A stretch of 64,000 nucleotides of DNA from Strigamia acuminata (GCA_949358305.1 OX442322.1:10044001-10108000), one strand, 5' to 3'. Shown: positions 1-10,843, counted from the stretch's first letter. Numbers and translations are program-made. The notes: generated from the letters alone by a model not told the origin.

Positions 1-2009
1 GTACGAGTGCGTCGTATGGCGGAATGCAGCGACCACTTCAGGATCGTCGATGGAGAGAGTTTCGGCAAGATTTTCCCGGATTTCGTGTGCCCAGTTCGTT
101 GGACAGTACGAGGCTGTGTCCACACAGACGTGCGCCGTCTCACAAGCGACGCGGTCAAGATTCCAGTCGAGTTGTTTCGTCTTCAGCAGAGCCAGTTTTC
201 TCAGGCAGAATGGACGATCCAGCAAAGAGATTCGTGCCGTCAGCGCACACAGAATGGTCACCGAGTTTGGAAGAGTCACTCTTCAAGCGTCAGTCGACCG
301 CCAGTTAAACACAACGCAATGTACTAGAGTCGGCAATGAAGATTTTGTTTTTTTGTCGATTATATTTTCTCGTTTTCATCAAATGTTAATTTTAAGGTTT
401 TTGGGGGATATTCTGGTTGTTTTGGGAGTTTTGGGGCGTTAGTTCTGTTTCATGCTTCTGCATACGTCGTTGTGCAAGTGTAGCTAGTTTCCACGCCTAT
501 TTGCGCCTTGTTTGGAGTCCCCTTAAACTCTAAACTTCTGTTTTTGTCCTCCTCGAATGCGTTTTCTAGTATTAATGTCATGAGTTTCTTGTTAAAGATA
601 CTAAAGAGTAGCTTATATGAATTTATTGGCTTTTTTGTCGGAAATTAATTAGGGAGTTCCTGTCTTTAATTGTCTACAGTTAGACCTGCGGTTTTTTAAG
701 TAGCTTGCACACGTTTTATTGAGAATTTTTGGCCCAATCCGTGCATACGGTAGTTAGTTGTATTTGAATTTTCTTTAATCCACTCCCTTTTAATTTGAAA
801 TCGCCAACTTATTATACAATAAGCTCTTTGGTCTTGAGTTCTTGTAATTTCCCAGGGTTTTTCCCTTGTTACGTGTAAACTCTTTGAGAGTTTTTTTAGG
901 CTTACTGACAGGAGCGTCGTCACATTTGCAGATTTTTAGTGGTGTTGGCCAGTTAGTCGTCAGCTTGGGGTCGATTAACTCCCGCTTTTAGCTTTCTGCC
1001 CTACGCTAAAGTTAAATTACTAGCTATTGTAAGCCAACCAGTTCCTTCTCCTCGTCCTTCCCGCCTATCAGAGCGGCGGTCAGGGGGGTCCTTGAGTGAT
1101 CTGGCTTCTTCTCGTCATGTGAGCCTGCTCTTGTGTTTGGAATGTGGACGACCTCTGGTCTTTACGTTTTGTGTCCAATGTCTTTCGTGTGTTGCACGAG
1201 TTTCCTCGTGAGCTCTGGTGTCGGTCACCTCTCCGCTTCGGGAGAGGGCACACCCGTTTGTATTCGTGTGTTTTTAGAACGTTTCTTGTTTTTAGAACGA
1301 GATTCGTTCTTTTGCTGCTCATGTCAAGCTGAGCGAGCGCTGGCCCGTGAGGTCAGTCGGTTCTTATCTGTCCGTCAAATTTCTGTTCGGTTAGATTGTG
1401 TTACGACTTGTTTGCAAGTGGGTTTGGATTTAGATAGGCGTGTGACTTCTGTCGGTGCTGGAAGTTTAGAGCAGCCGATCCGCACCGCCCACTGGGCAAG
1501 TCCAGTTTCTGTTGTTGACTGCTGCACCCAGTGTCTACCGCTGGTGATGTACGTTCTGCATTTTCGCTGTCTCTTCGTGGAAACGTCCGTAGCGTTTCAT
1601 GAGTCTTCATTAGTGATTAGTCTCGCCTTTTATCGTTTAAAAAAAGGGAGTTTAGTTATTCTAGTTCTTTGGGGCAACCTTAGAATTTGGACATTTTAGC
1701 TTATTCGTTTAGGAAATAGCTTGCTTGCTATTTTTGGGTTGTGGCTAGCTAGCGTGGCGTTAGGGTATAGGTACTTGTTTTGGATGGTCGTTTTTGCTGT
1801 GCACAGCAGGGACTGCCATTCGATGTGTTACAGAGGGCAGGTTTGCACTGCCATACTCTGTTAGATGTCGTGTCCGAGACAATGTCCCTGCGCCTCTTGG
1901 CGGCCCCTATTTCTACGTTTGCTTCCCGCGACTGAGTAGTTGTTGTTAGTCTTTCATCCCTAGCTCTGCAGTGAGGCAGACATGCACTAGGCAGGGAGCC
2001 CACTCTAGG

Positions 2010-2429
2010 ATGGGTCGAAGGACGTGTGTGTGCGGCCTTTTTGGCGCCGGCACTCGGCAACACGTTTTAGCCATTGGACGACACGTGCTTTCAGTAGAGT
2101 GGCGATTTCCGGAAGTCGGCTTGCTGATTGAAGATGTCGTCAATGGGTGTGTGAGCGAGTCAATTGTCGACTTGCAGTTGCTTACCGGTTCCAGGAATGC
2201 GGTTGGCAACTGGCAAGTCCTTGTGCTCATGTCTATGTGTGACGCCCCTCGCAATCAGGGACGTCAAGCAACCCTCCCTCTTCTCTCGTTTCTCGGTTCA
2301 ATCATATTGGTTCCGACTCGGGGTGGGCCAAGCGTTCATACGGTAGCCTCCTTATTGGAGCATGGGGTTTTAACTAGATCTAGTTTCTATTTCCCCCCTC
2401 GGTTAAAGAAGTTTCAGTCTTCGTGGTAG
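2010..2429 (+). CDS. Small unassigned open frame in family C body
   Basis: An ATG-started frame of about 139 codons. I do not recognise the product, and no domain, signal peptide or membrane segment stands out. The homologous frame is also open in C3 (37929 down to 37534) and in C4 (50481-50876, about 131 codons each). In C4 the A2 insertion lies about 12 bp upstream of the ATG and leaves the frame intact. The copies are nearly identical in DNA, so shared openness is weak evidence. Several of the differences change amino acids, with no clear sign of selection. It may simply be non-coding element body. Confidence 0.2.
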   Translation: MGRRTCVCGLFGAGTRQHVLAIGRHVLSVEWRFPEVGLLIEDVVNGCVSESIVDLQLLTGSRNAVGNWQVLVLMSMCDAPRNQGRQATLPLLSFLGSIILVPTRGGPSVHTVASLLEHGVLTRSSFYFPPRLKKFQSSW

Positions 2430-4086
2430 TCTGCTCACAACAGGCTACACGGTGGCCCGAGTGCGGACGCGATGTCCATCGGGTACCTCTTTGTTCAAGG
2501 CGCATTCGTAAAGCGCAGCTCGGTTGAAAGAAAGCCACCGGTTTTAATTTCTTTTCAACGACGTGATTAGTTTTCGTGAAGGAAGTGTAGCTTCGCTTCA
2601 TTTGGTTGCAGTTGCACTGCTTCCAACGTTTTTCAGTATCATATGACACCTGTTGATCTTCAAAAAGAAGCAGGTCCCTTTCCTTTCTTTTCTCGTGGGG
2701 AGGAAATGGATTGATTATTTGGGTACGGACTTGTTCCCTCTTCGGAAAAAAAAGCAGAAGTTTAGTGTTTTGGAATTCTTGCTGGTTTTCACAGTTCCGG
2801 TTTGCTAGTTTCCTTTGTGAGGCCATACTTGGCCAATAGCTTTAGTGATAATATTGACGTTTTAGCCGGTATTTATTTGCACGGAACGTGCTCGTTCTGT
2901 TTAGATAATTGAACCGTTTTTCTCTTGTTAGTTAGATAAAGTTGTGGTTGATGGGTCAGCGTGCGCGTGTTTTCTTGTCGCTGTGGACAAGAGGTCGCAG
3001 ATGGTTTACACAGTCACCTGACTAAGTCTTTCCTTTTTTCTTTATTCTCTGCTCTTAGCGGTTTCGTGGGTTCATGTCAAGTCAGGGTGCGGTCAACGCC
3101 TTTGCGTGGCAGTTGCTGCGAATGGTTCGCATTGCCTGAGCTTCATGCCTTCTCGTTCTCTTTTTCCTCTTTCTGGCGTGATCATGTTAGCTAGGTGGTC
3201 ATGGCTTTGGGTAAGTTGTTAGTTGGTCACTCTTTGCAAAAGAGTGGTGCCTAGGTCTTGACGGCATTTTCTAGTTCTTCGTACGAATGCTGGGTGGTTG
3301 GTCAGACGATAGGTCTGGGTCAACGCATTCATTCCCTTATTTTGCATTTTTCTTGTTTTCTAGAAAAGGGTCGTCCTTAATAGTTTATTAAGTTTGAGTT
3401 CGCAGCTCGTGTTTTCGTGCGGACGGAGGTTTCCGTGGCACGTTGCCACTTGAGCGCTGGCTCGAGGACAACGAGGCGGTGAAGCCTGCCGTGTCTCAAG
3501 TTTGTTCTTTTTTGCGTTTCAAGTTTCTTCTAGTCTTCATGTATGTCATGTTCCTTGCGAGGCCATGCTCGATCAAGAGTTTTTGTCACAGTTTTCCTTT
3601 TTTCGACGACGTTTAGTTTTCGGTTCTGAGACTTCTAACCTCGGTGTTTGGTTGGACGATTGTTTTGGACCAGCGCCTTTCCTCTCTGACAAGGATTTCT
3701 GTTCTCCCATTTTTAGTTTCCGTTTAGTTTAAGCGTCTGTCTACGGGTTGACAGACTGAGTTTTCGGACAAGCTCCCGCAATGTTCTCACGTCGTTTTGG
3801 TTAGAAAACCCGTTCAGTCGGATTTTCTGAAGGTTCTTGCGTGTGCGCCACGTGTCTATTGGCGACGCCGTAGCCCCTTGGTGTCTGGACTAGGTCATCA
3901 TGGCACGGCCCTTCTCTTTCTTCTCTCGTGTTCTAAGTTTCTTTTAGTGTCTATGGTTTTGCCTTCGCGACTTTCACAAAGTCAAGCTTGGCTTCGATAC
4001 TTTTTCTTTCCGTGCTCTTGGTTTTGATGGGGAATTCCTTCAACAGTTTTCTGCCTTGCCTTCCCTTCTTCTTTGGCCGGCAACGC

Positions 4087-4847
4087 TGTTGCGAGCACGC
4101 GCAACATGGATTTTTTGCTATCGCAATAGCGGATTTGCTTGAATTGATCAATTATTTAAGTTTGTGTTTAGTTAATAGTGCAGCTTAAGTTTTGGCTAAA
4201 TGTTAAATGAATTTCGTGTAGTTTGTGACGTGGGAGTTATGTTTTACCTGATTTAAGCTGTCTTTCTTAAGGTAATCTTGTATTTTTCCTTTGATTCTTT
4301 GGAGTTTTACTGCTTGGATTCGTCCAAAGAGTCGCTGCTGTTAGTTCCTAAGTTAGTTCATTTATTTGAAACACTTTGGCTTAATGTATTACGGTTTTGT
4401 GCCTTTTGTAATGATTTTATACTTGAAACTGTGTATTTTCTTGTATACGCTTTATCATTTTGTCACTAGAGGGACAATTCGCCTCTTGCGAGTGATTGTT
4501 GCCACTCGTTGCTCTAATTGTTGTAGGTTGCGCAGCAACTACACTGTGACTGTTATGTAGATTTCTAGGGTTAAGATATGTAATTTTCTCCTCTCTTTTC
4601 TGTGTACTTTTGATAGATATTAACTTTACATTAAATTCGGTTTGTTTATGTGTTATTTGGCATATTAGTGGTGAGTTCTTCCAGACACTTATTAGGCCAC
4701 TTTGCAGGGATTTCAAGCAGGATTTCTCCTGCAATGCATCATCTCTTTTGGAGCTCATCACAAGTTCTAGTAAGTAGGTTTATTTGTTATAAGCTTTTTC
4801 TGTTGTCTTCTAGAGTGCCACACGGCCACAAAGCATTGCTAGAAACA
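4087..4847 (+). repeat. Family C 3' LTR of C1 (761 bp)
   Basis: Starts TGTTGCGAGCACGCGCAACA, an inverted repeat that can fold into a hairpin, and ends CTAGAAACA. It matches the 773-bp LTRs of C2, C3 and C4. It is shorter mainly because of a deletion of about 13 bp near 4510, where the sister copies carry an extra stretch beginning AAGAGCCGCT. It is followed by the CCCC flank. Confidence 0.9.
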
Positions 4848-6587
4848 CCCCTACTACACTCAGCCAGTTATATTGGGTTGCGTGGGAGAGTGTAGCTATC
4901 AGCCTCGCTAAAGATGAGAGATGCTGCAGCTGGCGGGCTCGCTTAGGAGCGGTGCGAATTGGTGATTGAAGCAATTCGCCTTGTACTGGAAAAACTCCTT
5001 GCCCTGTTGTGTGCAGGACAAACTTGTTCTGTGACAAGAAATAATGATTTATTTCTCTAAGCAAACTTTACAGACTTTCGCACAGTTGAAGGTTGAAAGC
5101 AAAAGTGTTTTAATAATCAGTTTAGATTAATAAAGAAAACTTATTACAAGGAAATCACGTGTGCAATAATTGTAACTAAGTATAAGATCAAGAAACAGGT
5201 TAACAGAGACACCAAATGCTGAACTTGAGAATTATAAACTGAGAAACAAGTTGTAGGTGCCACCAAGGCTACAGTACAGTGTTACAAAGATTTCGTTATT
5301 TAAACAGCTCAAACAACGCTTATATTTAAAGATTTATACATTAAAGCTTACAGAAACAAATAAAGTTACTAAATCCCTACTTAATTCTAAGACTGGTGGT
5401 AAAGAATGTCGAAATACGAGAGAACGAACATTAGGCCGGGTCGGTAACGCTAAAACCCGGGGCAAAGTGTTCCAATTCGGTTAACGAACTCGGATAAGAA
5501 CGCCAGGGCAACGTTAACTTCTACAAACCTCCCAATTTCAATGCATTGACCAAGAATAACGTTTATTAGGCAAAACATTAAAGAAACCGGGACAAATCAT
5601 TCCGAAAACCGCGTTGGAGCGTAAGAAGCGGGTGTTGAGAAAACCCGAAGACAACAAGAACGAAAAGCAGAGACAATGGCCGCCAAGGCCAAAGCAAGCA
5701 GAGATGAGAATGTACCAAGAAATCTGCGGAACCACTTAGAAGGTAATGCATAACGGGAATAATTGCTAATAATTAGAGCACTAATTAATCTACAGAGTAT
5801 TCTAAATACCGGAACAACAAATTTAATTACCACAAATGACAGGCGAGAGCAGGTTCGAGCAAACCAAGATGGCGGACCCGGATCGCCTCCAACTCTCCAC
5901 GAGGCCAAACGAAGCTTCTCACGGCTCAGGACTCATTCCCCGGTACTTATGACGGTAAGAAATATTTATTCTAATGCATGATCAAAGTTCCCACGACATA
6001 ATCAGCAATGTGTCGTTCCAGCAAAAACCACGAGAACCGCTTCGAGATACAGACGAGCGCCAGCCAGCCAGACTGACTCGACACCCGCGAACATGCAAAC
6101 ACGAGAAGGAAACGACCGTCAGATGAGTATTTAAAGTGCAAACTATAAATAACAAGACAAATATTAAAAACCTATATTTTTTCCTACAGGGAATCGTCGG
6201 CCCCATGCAACCATCCGAGGCGAGCTTGCCAAATGCGCGCGCCGATCGATTTGGACACAACGAAACAAAACGACAGCTTCAAGACACGGAAAACGATCTT
6301 AACAGGTAAGAAAAACCTATCTGCTACTTGCAAATAAGCCTCCTCAGTTTTACTAACGAAAATGCACCTTTTTCAGTAACCTGTATAAGAAAAAAGGCCT
6401 CAGACTCATCACACAACCGGACTGGAAGTGGAAGAAAACGCCAAGATGACGAGAAAATGATAATTCGGAAAGGAATTCGATCAGATAAGCTAAACTAGTT
6501 GATACCTTGCGTAGTTAATTATTTAAAAACTTAACTTTTACTTTTTACAGAGAGATTGGAAGTTTTATCCGCTACAACAACACTCTC

Positions 6588-6610
6588 TGTTGCTAATGCT
6601 GCTAGCAACA
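6588..6610 (-). repeat. LTR-head-like hairpin (family E candidate)
   Basis: An 8-bp perfect inverted repeat, TGTTGCTA and TAGCAACA, with a 7-base loop. The outermost LTR bases of families B, C and F form the same kind of structure. If this is an LTR head, the LTR reads on the minus strand from 6610 leftwards, and its other end lies left of C1, outside the window. Confidence 0.45.
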
Positions 6611-6675
6611 GAGTTTTTCCCGGGGGCGGGAATGGAAGAAAGAAACAAATCGATTTTCGCCTTGTTTTTAACGAA

Positions 6676-6683
6676 TGACGTCA
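6676..6683. promoter_or_regulatory. CRE-type octamer
   Basis: TGACGTCA, the full palindromic binding site of CREB/ATF-type factors. The same octamer occurs in every family A LTR. Function here is inferred only from the motif. Confidence 0.3.
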
Positions 6684-7232
6684 CCACGAACCTGACTTTA
6701 CATGAACCTTGGTACGAAAAACCTTCATCTTCAGCTGCGTAACTCATTCTGTTACCAAAACACCAGGCCGAAATTAAACATTAAACTAAACATAAATTAC
6801 CCTAATCTAATTCCAGAAACCTCAGAAAACACAGAAAAACCCAAGTTCCATCCGCTAAATTTTTCCGAGACACAAGATCCAATTTTTCGTCAAAAAAGGG
6901 ACAAGTGCCTCGGAAAAAGAAACCCCATCTCTCGTCAGAGAGAGGTTCCCGGGAAAGGGGGAAGGAACCGACGAAGGACTGTGTACCTCAATAACCGGAC
7001 AGTAAACGAAAATTAAAACAAGTATATGAAAAAATAGGAACTTTAAACGTATAAATACCACTTCAACTTTCAATTTTTCCTAGGCAGGAGGGAACTAGCG
7101 ACAAAGAGTTGAATTTCCTACGTCTTAAGCGGGACGTACCTGTACACCTGATGCAAACTGGGGAAGAAAACAACGTCACGTGTCAAGACGTATTCATCTG
7201 TTCGCGCTTACATCGGTACGGAAAATAACGAG

Positions 7233-8507
7233 ACTCGGTGACCATTCTGTGTGCGCTGACGGCACGAATCTTTTGGCGGGACTGTCCGGTACAACTGAGA
7301 GAACTCGCTCTGCTGCTGAAGAAACAACTCGACTGGAATCTTGACCGCGTCGCTTGTGAGACGGCGCACGTCTGTGTGGACACAGCCTCGTACTGTCCAA
7401 CGAACTGGGCACACGAAATCCTGGAAAATCTTGCCGAAACTCTCTCCATCGACGATCCCGAAGTGGTCGCTGCATTCCGCCATACGACGCACTCGTACTG
7501 GGCGAATCTGAGACGAATTTCGCCATCCCGAGCAGCAATTCTCGATTTGACCGACAGCCACACGCATTGCGCTTGTGAATGCGCTGGCTTCACACGATGC
7601 GTCTGTCGTCACTAAGCGCTGGCAGCCTCCACTGCAATTACCGATCTTGTTTCCGAAAATGGCGGCGATGTCGAACTCACGGCAACCTGACGACACTTGG
7701 CTAGCATCCTGGTCAAGCAAAACGGCACCAACTTTGTTTCTAGCAGTGCTTGAAGACCGTGTTGCACTCTAGAAGACATTTGAAAATGGTTAAAATAAAT
7801 AACCCTATTTACCAGAACTTGTGAAGAATCCCAAAGAAGAAAGTCCATTACAGGAAAAAACCTTGATGTGAAACCTGTAAAGTGAGCTGTGAACATGTTG
7901 GGACAATTCAATACTATTGTGCTCAAGTTAGCACACAAAAACGAATTTATTGTAAGGTTAAAATCTATCAAAACATTACACATAAGAGAGGAGAAAATCA
8001 ACGTTACTTAGGACTAGAAAAAACATATAACAAGTCAGAGTAGTTGCTGCGCAACCTACAACAATTAGAGCAGCGGCTCTTAGCAACGAGTGGCAACAAT
8101 CACTCGCAAGAGGCGGATTGTCCCTCTAGTGACAAAATGATAAAGCGTATACAAGAAAATACACAGTTTCGAGTATAAAATCATTACAAAAGGCACAAAA
8201 CCGTAATAAATTAAGACAAAGTGTTTCAAATAAATAAACTAACTTAGGAACTAACAACAGCAACTCTTTGGACGAATCCAAGCAGTAAAACTCCAAAGAA
8301 TCAAAGAAAAGATACAAGATTACCTTAAAAAAGACAGCTTAAATCAGGTAAAACATAACTCCCACGTCACAAACTACACGAAATTCATTTAACCTTTAGC
8401 CAAAACTTAAGCTGCACTATTAACTAAACACAAACTTAAATTAATGATTAATCAAAGCAAATCCGCTATTGCGATAGCAAAAATCCATGTTGCGCGTGCT
8501 CGCAACA
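7233..8507 (-). mobile_element. C2: 5' LTR and leader of a family C element
   Basis: A minus-strand family C copy with its 5' LTR at 7735-8507 and its leader running leftwards to 7233, where homology to C1 and C3 stops. The primer-binding site is the complement of 7721-7730 (TGGTGCCGTT), three bases inside the LTR end. The rest of the element is missing or replaced by the unclassified interval to the left. On the right it abuts a family B LTR at 8508, so C2 probably inserted into that LTR. The first four flanking bases are CAGT, and their partner copy is not found in the window. Confidence 0.75.
7735..8507 (-). repeat. Family C LTR (773 bp), 5' LTR of C2
   Basis: On the plus strand it begins TGTTTCTAGCAG and ends GCTCGCAACA. 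It is very similar to the C3 LTR (35078-35850), with only scattered substitutions, and less similar to the C4 LTRs. It is therefore the same subgroup as C3. Confidence 0.9.
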
Positions 8508-9643
8508 CAGTTGGTACAACGAGCCTCGTTTTCGGTTGAGAGTTAATTTGATTCAGAATAAGATTTGCTCGAATTAAGTTTTTACTGTATGATTTTATTA
8601 CGATTTCGAATTGATTAGCTGATTATTTCTTCGTTGTTTTGTGTTTCGGATAAGATTTAATCGTTTAGTCGGGTGTCACGTGATTTGAGACATCGTGCAT
8701 CTTTTCGGTCGAGTTCGGGTTTTATAACTCGCCCGCGAATAGCATTGGGTTTGGTGCGGGAGATGGGAATTTAATTCCGTGCTATGCAATAGATTTATTA
8801 AATGCGCACAAGGAGTGTTGAGGATGCATTATTTGAATTCTTTATTTGTATTAAAACAGTGACCAAGTCCGGGATGCGAGAATTGCGATTGATTAGATTA
8901 CGTCTCCGTTTACATTGATTAGGCGACGTCTCGTGGCGAAATGTAGCAGTTTTCGGGTTTTCGAGATTTCCATTCAATGTTCATTGAGGTTTTAGATTTT
9001 TAAGGGTTTGCACCTTCTTTCTATTTATTTCGCTGTATTAAATAATCATTAGTGTTTGAGTTATTTATATGCACGATTTTCGATATTAAAAATAAGTTTT
9101 TTGGTGTAATTTGAACTCTCAACGGCCGTTCTTGTTCTGTTGTACGGAGGCCGTTTTGAGACATTGGGTTTTTGATATATTGTTGTTTATTTTATTAGTA
9201 GTGTACTCGTGTTGACGTTTATTGTTATTAGAGTCCGTGGCACGAGTTTATACATTGTAAGAACAGTTATAGTTTTGATTTGAACGATTAAACATCGTTT
9301 TATTTTCGTTCGCAAATAAGAACGAGTGTTTCTTTTCGTTTGCACACGAGCGCGAGATTCGAATCTACGCCATCTTTGATTTGCGAAAGACGATATTGAT
9401 ATTCGAGCCCGAATATCCGCCAACAGTCATGTTTAGAGCAAAAGCCAGGTTCTCGAGTTTCGGTCGACATGGAGAGGACAATGAGGGCCAAGTCAGAAAA
9501 CATGAGATGCGTTATCAGATGTCAGAATGGTTTCAATCGAGTCGAGTAGTTAAAAGTGCTGTGCGAAGATTTGATCGCTCGAATGTTTATTACGAGGTGC
9601 GTGAGTTGCCGGTTCTTGCAGCAATCACTGCTTGCTGGCAACA
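8508..9643 (+). repeat. Family B LTR fragment (right 1136 bp)
   Basis: Homologous to the right two thirds of the B LTRs (about 15044-16179 and 31405-32540) and ends in the same GCTGGCAACA. No B internal sequence follows: the next bases (9644 on) are G pol coding sequence. It is therefore a solo LTR or the 3' LTR of a B copy inserted in G. Its left part was cut off by C2. It carries more substitutions against the complete B LTRs than those do against each other, so it is older. Confidence 0.8.
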
Positions 9644-9677
9644 CGGGGACTCGCATCGCAATACACTTCTAAACTTA
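9644..9677 (-). pseudogene. G pol fragment, start of RNase H
   Basis: These 34 bases continue the G reading frame on the far side of the TRIM. They encode the beginning of the RNase H domain, including a YCDAS motif that contains the first catalytic Asp (FCDAS in family A). The frame is then cut by the family B LTR at 9643. 9673-9677 (ACTTA) is the left TSD copy of the TRIM. Confidence 0.75.
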
Positions 9678-10164
9678 TGTTGGTCTAAAGACCGTGTTTT
9701 TATCGATGAATATGTTTAGTCTCTATTGATTTCGATGTTACCTTTTATTTAGCGATGTCTCATATGTAATTCCATACTCTTGTCTTGTTCTTATATGATT
9801 TATTCTATCACCAAGTGATTTGTTCTCAATTAATGCTAATTTCCGGCACCAGAGTGCCACCACCACTGTTATCTGAATCCAACATGGCGGAACACACAGG
9901 TGTGTGTCTTCTAGCTATTTCTCCAATGTGTAATGTATATTTTCGTTTTATTAAAGTGTATATTTTATTTAAGCTTTGTGTTTATGTTTAAGCACCTTCT
10001 GTGCAAGTTTTCCAGCGCATATAAGCGGCATTAGGCCGCGCGCTTTCACGAAACGAATCGCGAACGTTCGTGCGCGAAGCACGACGCCATTTTGCGTTGC
10101 TTCGCACTTTGCAAACACGCTTCCCGTCAGTTATTCAACTGATTTCGCGCACTCCTCTGCTACA
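9678..10164 (+). repeat. TRIM D 5' LTR (487 bp)
   Basis: Begins TGTTGGTCTAAAGACCG (GGTCT/AGACC hairpin) and ends CCTCTGCTACA. The last bases copy the 3' end of initiator tRNA-Met. AACATGGCGG (9881-9890) and GCCATTTTG (near 10085-10094) are YY1-like motifs. The downstream copy shows no difference by eye. Confidence 0.93.
10020..10025 (+). promoter_or_regulatory. Possible TATA box in TRIM D LTR
   Basis: The context CATATAAGCGGC, 140 bp before the LTR end, fits a TATA element driving the TRIM transcript. It is repeated in the 3' LTR at 10699-10704. Motif-level evidence only. Confidence 0.3.
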
Positions 10165-10165
10165 T

Positions 10166-10183
10166 TGGTAGCAGAGGATGGTT
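10166..10183 (+). other. Primer-binding site, initiator tRNA-Met
   Basis: TGGTAGCAGAGGATGGTT starts one base after the 5' LTR. It is complementary over 18 bases to the 3' end of animal initiator tRNA-Met, as I know that tRNA (ending in ...CCTCTGCTACCA). This defines the plus-strand orientation of the element. Confidence 0.9.
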
Positions 10184-10344
10184 GTCACGTACATTTGCGC
10201 TGGCGACGCGGGAATCGTCGGTTGTGTGTAAAGGAGCTTTTCTGGTTGAAAGGTGCGTACCTGTACGGGGAGTTAAAACACGATCATTTCGGAAACCAAA
10301 CTTCCAGTATACGTTTGTCTTGTCCCCTGATAAATATTTTCATC

Positions 10345-10354
10345 GAAGAGGGGA
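10345..10354 (+). other. Polypurine tract of TRIM D
   Basis: GAAGAGGGGA, two bases before the 3' LTR: a conventional plus-strand primer. This contrasts with the pyrimidine-rich sequence at the same place in A, B, C and F. Confidence 0.8.
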
Positions 10355-10356
10355 TT

Positions 10357-10843
10357 TGTTGGTCTAAAGACCGTGTTTTTATCGATGAATATGTTTAGTC
10401 TCTATTGATTTCGATGTTACCTTTTATTTAGCGATGTCTCATATGTAATTCCATACTCTTGTCTTGTTCTTATATGATTTATTCTATCACCAAGTGATTT
10501 GTTCTCAATTAATGCTAATTTCCGGCACCAGAGTGCCACCACCACTGTTATCTGAATCCAACATGGCGGAACACACAGGTGTGTGTCTTCTAGCTATTTC
10601 TCCAATGTGTAATGTATATTTTCGTTTTATTAAAGTGTATATTTTATTTAAGCTTTGTGTTTATGTTTAAGCACCTTCTGTGCAAGTTTTCCAGCGCATA
10701 TAAGCGGCATTAGGCCGCGCGCTTTCACGAAACGAATCGCGAACGTTCGTGCGCGAAGCACGACGCCATTTTGCGTTGCTTCGCACTTTGCAAACACGCT
10801 TCCCGTCAGTTATTCAACTGATTTCGCGCACTCCTCTGCTACA
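10357..10843 (+). repeat. TRIM D 3' LTR (487 bp)
   Basis: Second copy of the TRIM LTR, followed directly by the right ACTTA duplication (10844-10848) and G pol coding sequence. Confidence 0.93.

Larger units (their letters stand above)
1..4847 (+). mobile_element. C1: partial non-autonomous LTR element, family C
   Basis: This is the right-hand part of a plus-strand family C element; its 5' LTR and the start of its leader lie before the window. Positions 1-330 are leader sequence matching C2 (7233-7500, reverse) and C3 (63890-64000, reverse). Positions 330-4086 are a T-rich body with no pol gene on either strand. It ends in a 3' LTR at 4087-4847, followed by CCCC (4848-4851), the same four bases that flank C4. 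C1 carries undisturbed versions of two target sites that are occupied in its sister copies: GGGA at 1994-1997 (A2's site in C4) and GGGG at 1671-1674 (the C4/A3 site in C3). The lack of any retroviral domain over about 4 kb fits a large non-autonomous LTR element. Family assignment rests on near-identity with C3 and C4. Confidence 0.85.
4852..7232. other. Unclassified interval; LTR-like with splice-like signals
   Basis: This is the sequence into which C1 inserted. I could not assign it to a family or find a protein domain. Two readings compete. (1) Part of a further minus-strand LTR (family E): 6588-6610 is an inverted repeat TGTTGCTA...TAGCAACA like the heads of the F, B and C LTRs, there is an AATAAA near 5130, and a CCAAGATGGCGG motif lies at 5865, as in other LTRs here. 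(2) A spliced transcription unit on the plus strand: GT donors at 5743, 5955 and 6306, and AG acceptors at 5842, 6189 and 6376. Coding frames across these are ambiguous. 6611-7232 holds a CRE octamer (TGACGTCA, 6676-6683) and nothing else I recognise. At 7232/7233 it meets family C leader sequence abruptly. Confidence 0.4.
9678..10843 (+). mobile_element. D: miniature LTR retrotransposon (TRIM)
   Basis: A complete 1166-bp element: two apparently identical 487-bp LTRs (9678-10164 and 10357-10843) around only 192 bp of internal DNA, with no coding capacity. The 5-bp duplication ACTTA flanks it (9673-9677 and 10844-10848). A primer-binding site at 10166-10183 matches initiator tRNA-Met, and a purine tract sits at 10345-10354. 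It is inserted in the RNase H start of the G pol gene, whose frame continues on both sides. The 5-bp duplication and the different primer tRNA separate it from A, B and C (4 bp, TGGTGC-type primer). It must be mobilised by some other, unseen LTR element. Confidence 0.93.

Noticed and set aside
1133-1699. A 188-codon frame in C1, with similar frames in C3 and C4
   Set aside because: The upstream part changes frame between copies, and conservation is only that of near-identical DNA.
10153-10183. A tRNA-Met gene
   Set aside because: Only the 3' end sequence and its complement are present. There is no complete cloverleaf; it is an LTR end plus primer site.
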